From Achromobacter arsenitoxydans SY8 (GTDB lineage: Bacteria > Pseudomonadota > Gammaproteobacteria > Burkholderiales > Burkholderiaceae_B), in NCBI RefSeq assembly GCF_000236785.1, contig NZ_AGUF01000040.1, positions 1 to 64,000 of the forward strand: DNA of 64,000 nt, in the 5' to 3' direction. Below the pieces are notes generated by a model, which was not told the origin of the DNA, ran no database searches, and worked only from the letters and a program-made list of their open reading frames with translations. The translations under genes and the position numbers were made by a program. Below are positions 62,983 through 64,000 of the stretch, one piece after another; position 1 is the first letter of the stretch, and every line of letters starts with the position of its first letter.

Positions 62983-63960
62983 GACGATGCTCCCTTGGAA
63001 ACGCCAGCGCCCAGCATAGGCCCACGGGCCCGGCCGGCTGCGCCAGAAAAGTCGCCAAATGCGCCACAACGCGTGGTGTTCGTGTTGTACGACGGATTTC
63101 AGCCGCTGGACCTGGCCGGCCCGTGGCAGGCGTTCAGTTCGGCCAACGAAGAGGCGGGCCGCACGCTGTACCAGCTAAGCACGATCGCGGCCGCGCCGGT
63201 CGTCTCCACGTGGGAACAGGGACTGCGCATGCAGGTGGACGGCACGTTCGAGGAAGACGTCGATACGCCCATCGACATGCTGCTGGTGCCCGGCGGCCCG
63301 GGCGTGGACCGCGCCTCGGCCCACGGCGAAACCCGCGCCTGGCTGCGCCGCCGCGACGCCGGCTCGCGCCGCACCTGCAGCGTCTGCACGGGCGCCTTCG
63401 TGCTGGCCGCGGCCGGCCTGCTGGAGGGCCGCAGCGTCACCACGCACTGGCGTTCGGCCGACCGGCTGCGCCTGTTGCACCCCGCCCTGCGGGTGGATGA
63501 CGACCGCATCTACATTGAAAGCGGCAAGTACTGGACGTCCGCCGGCGTCACCGCCGGCATCGACCTGGCGCTGGCGCTGATCGAACGCGACCACGGCGCC
63601 GCACTGTCGCAGCAGGTGGCGCGGCGGCTGGTCGTCTTCATGCGCCGCAACGGCGACCAGCGCCAATACAGCCAGGCGCTGCGCCTGCAGGACCGTGTCG
63701 CCGCGCCCTTCCGCGAACTGGTCGAGAAAATGGAGGCGCGGCTGTCGGCACGCTGGTCGGTAGATGAAATGGCCGACGCCTGTCACATGTCGCGCCGCAC
63801 CTTCCAGCGCAAGTTCGCGGCGCACTTCGGCGTCGCGCCCACCGAAGTGCTGCGGCGCCTGCGCGAGGAACGGGCCCGCGCGCTGGAAGGCGCCGGCAAG
63901 ATGACGCGCAAGGCCGTCGAACAGCATGTCGGGCCCCTGCACAAGCGGACCCGGCCATGA
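62977..63960 (+). CDS. GlxA-type AraC regulator with DJ-1/PfpI domain
   Basis: 327 residues. A DJ-1/PfpI-like sensor domain (VVFVLYDGFQPLDLAGPWQA, about 32-51; LLVPGGPGVDRASAHGE; CSVCTGAFVLAAAGLLEG, about 132-149) is followed by an AraC-type helix-turn-helix (ARWSVDEMADACHMSRRTFQ, then RKFAAHFGVAPTEVLRRLRE, about 261-300). The second helix-turn-helix usual in AraC proteins is not recognisable; the last 25 residues (GAGKMTRKAVEQHVGP and a basic end) look unrelated, so the end may be truncated or altered. The ATG at 62977 has no good ribosome site. It is divergent from the isonitrile-hydratase-like gene. Confidence 0.82.
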   Translation: MHDDAPLETPAPSIGPRARPAAPEKSPNAPQRVVFVLYDGFQPLDLAGPWQAFSSANEEAGRTLYQLSTIAAAPVVSTWEQGLRMQVDGTFEEDVDTPIDMLLVPGGPGVDRASAHGETRAWLRRRDAGSRRTCSVCTGAFVLAAAGLLEGRSVTTHWRSADRLRLLHPALRVDDDRIYIESGKYWTSAGVTAGIDLALALIERDHGAALSQQVARRLVVFMRRNGDQRQYSQALRLQDRVAAPFRELVEKMEARLSARWSVDEMADACHMSRRTFQRKFAAHFGVAPTEVLRRLREERARALEGAGKMTRKAVEQHVGPLHKRTRP

Positions 63961-64000
63961 TCCGGCAGGCTAGCCCGCCAGCCCCACCGACATCCCGCCG

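Overview
The window is a GC-rich chromosomal segment from a beta-proteobacterium, most likely an Achromobacter/Bordetella-type member of the Alcaligenaceae. The reasons are the strong G/C third-position bias, two Bug-type tripartite-tricarboxylate receptor genes, many small LysR/GntR-controlled catabolic clusters, a FecIR-type sigma/anti-sigma/TonB-receptor set and the general gene style. The genus is inferred, not proven. No phage, insertion sequence, CRISPR array or replication origin was seen.

Layout. 0-1.5 kb: a drug-type MFS transporter (cut by the left edge) divergent from a MarR regulator over a strong palindromic operator. 1.5-6.5 kb: a compact branched-chain 2-oxoacid dehydrogenase operon (E1alpha, E1beta, E2, E3) on the minus strand. 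6.8-10.7 kb: TonB-dependent siderophore receptor, FecR anti-sigma and FecI-type sigma below a Fur-box-like site. 10.8-15.5 kb: nitroreductase, Bug receptor, enoyl-CoA hydratase, GntR regulator and CoA transferase. 15.6-18.5 kb: CadR and the divergent Cd/Zn/Pb ATPase CadA with a classic long-spacer MerR-type promoter. 18.7-25.8 kb: AraC regulator, Bug receptor, NIPSNAP protein, SpeG, and a LysR/MFS/M81-peptidase cluster. 25.8-30 kb: riboflavin synthase, aldehyde dehydrogenase, divergent GntR regulator and an unusual SDR.

30.0-31.8 kb is a small accessory patch holding a probable type VI secretion effector/immunity pair: a DUF2778/Tlde1-like L,D-transpeptidase-fold protein coupled to a two-helix membrane protein, next to a GrlR-like protein. 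32.0-39.4 kb returns to core-type genes: exonuclease III, tRNA-Ala(CGC), a sodium:solute symporter under a TPP riboswitch (predicted thiamine-related uptake), an LLM flavin monooxygenase, a fatty-acid desaturase, TetR and MarC-family genes.

39.4-45.6 kb is the most unusual region. A 986-residue VasX/BTH_I2691-type T6SS effector is followed by a DUF6708-type putative immunity gene, a 95-bp duplicated effector-end/immunity-start junction, fragments of other genes, a second full DUF6708 paralogue and a third, truncated copy. It reads as a polymorphic toxin locus caught in the middle of module exchange. No VgrG, Hcp or sheath gene is present in the window.

45.8-64 kb: HutG, LysR, EtfA/EtfB, HutD and a glycine-oxidase-like flavoenzyme; an SsuABC/TauABC-type ABC importer; a LysR gene divergent from a 1203-residue fused double ABC exporter; a third ABC exporter with a long 5' leader that encodes a 17-residue peptide; and LysE/Lrp and DJ-1/GlxA divergent pairs. 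The GlxA-type gene ends 40 bp before the right edge.
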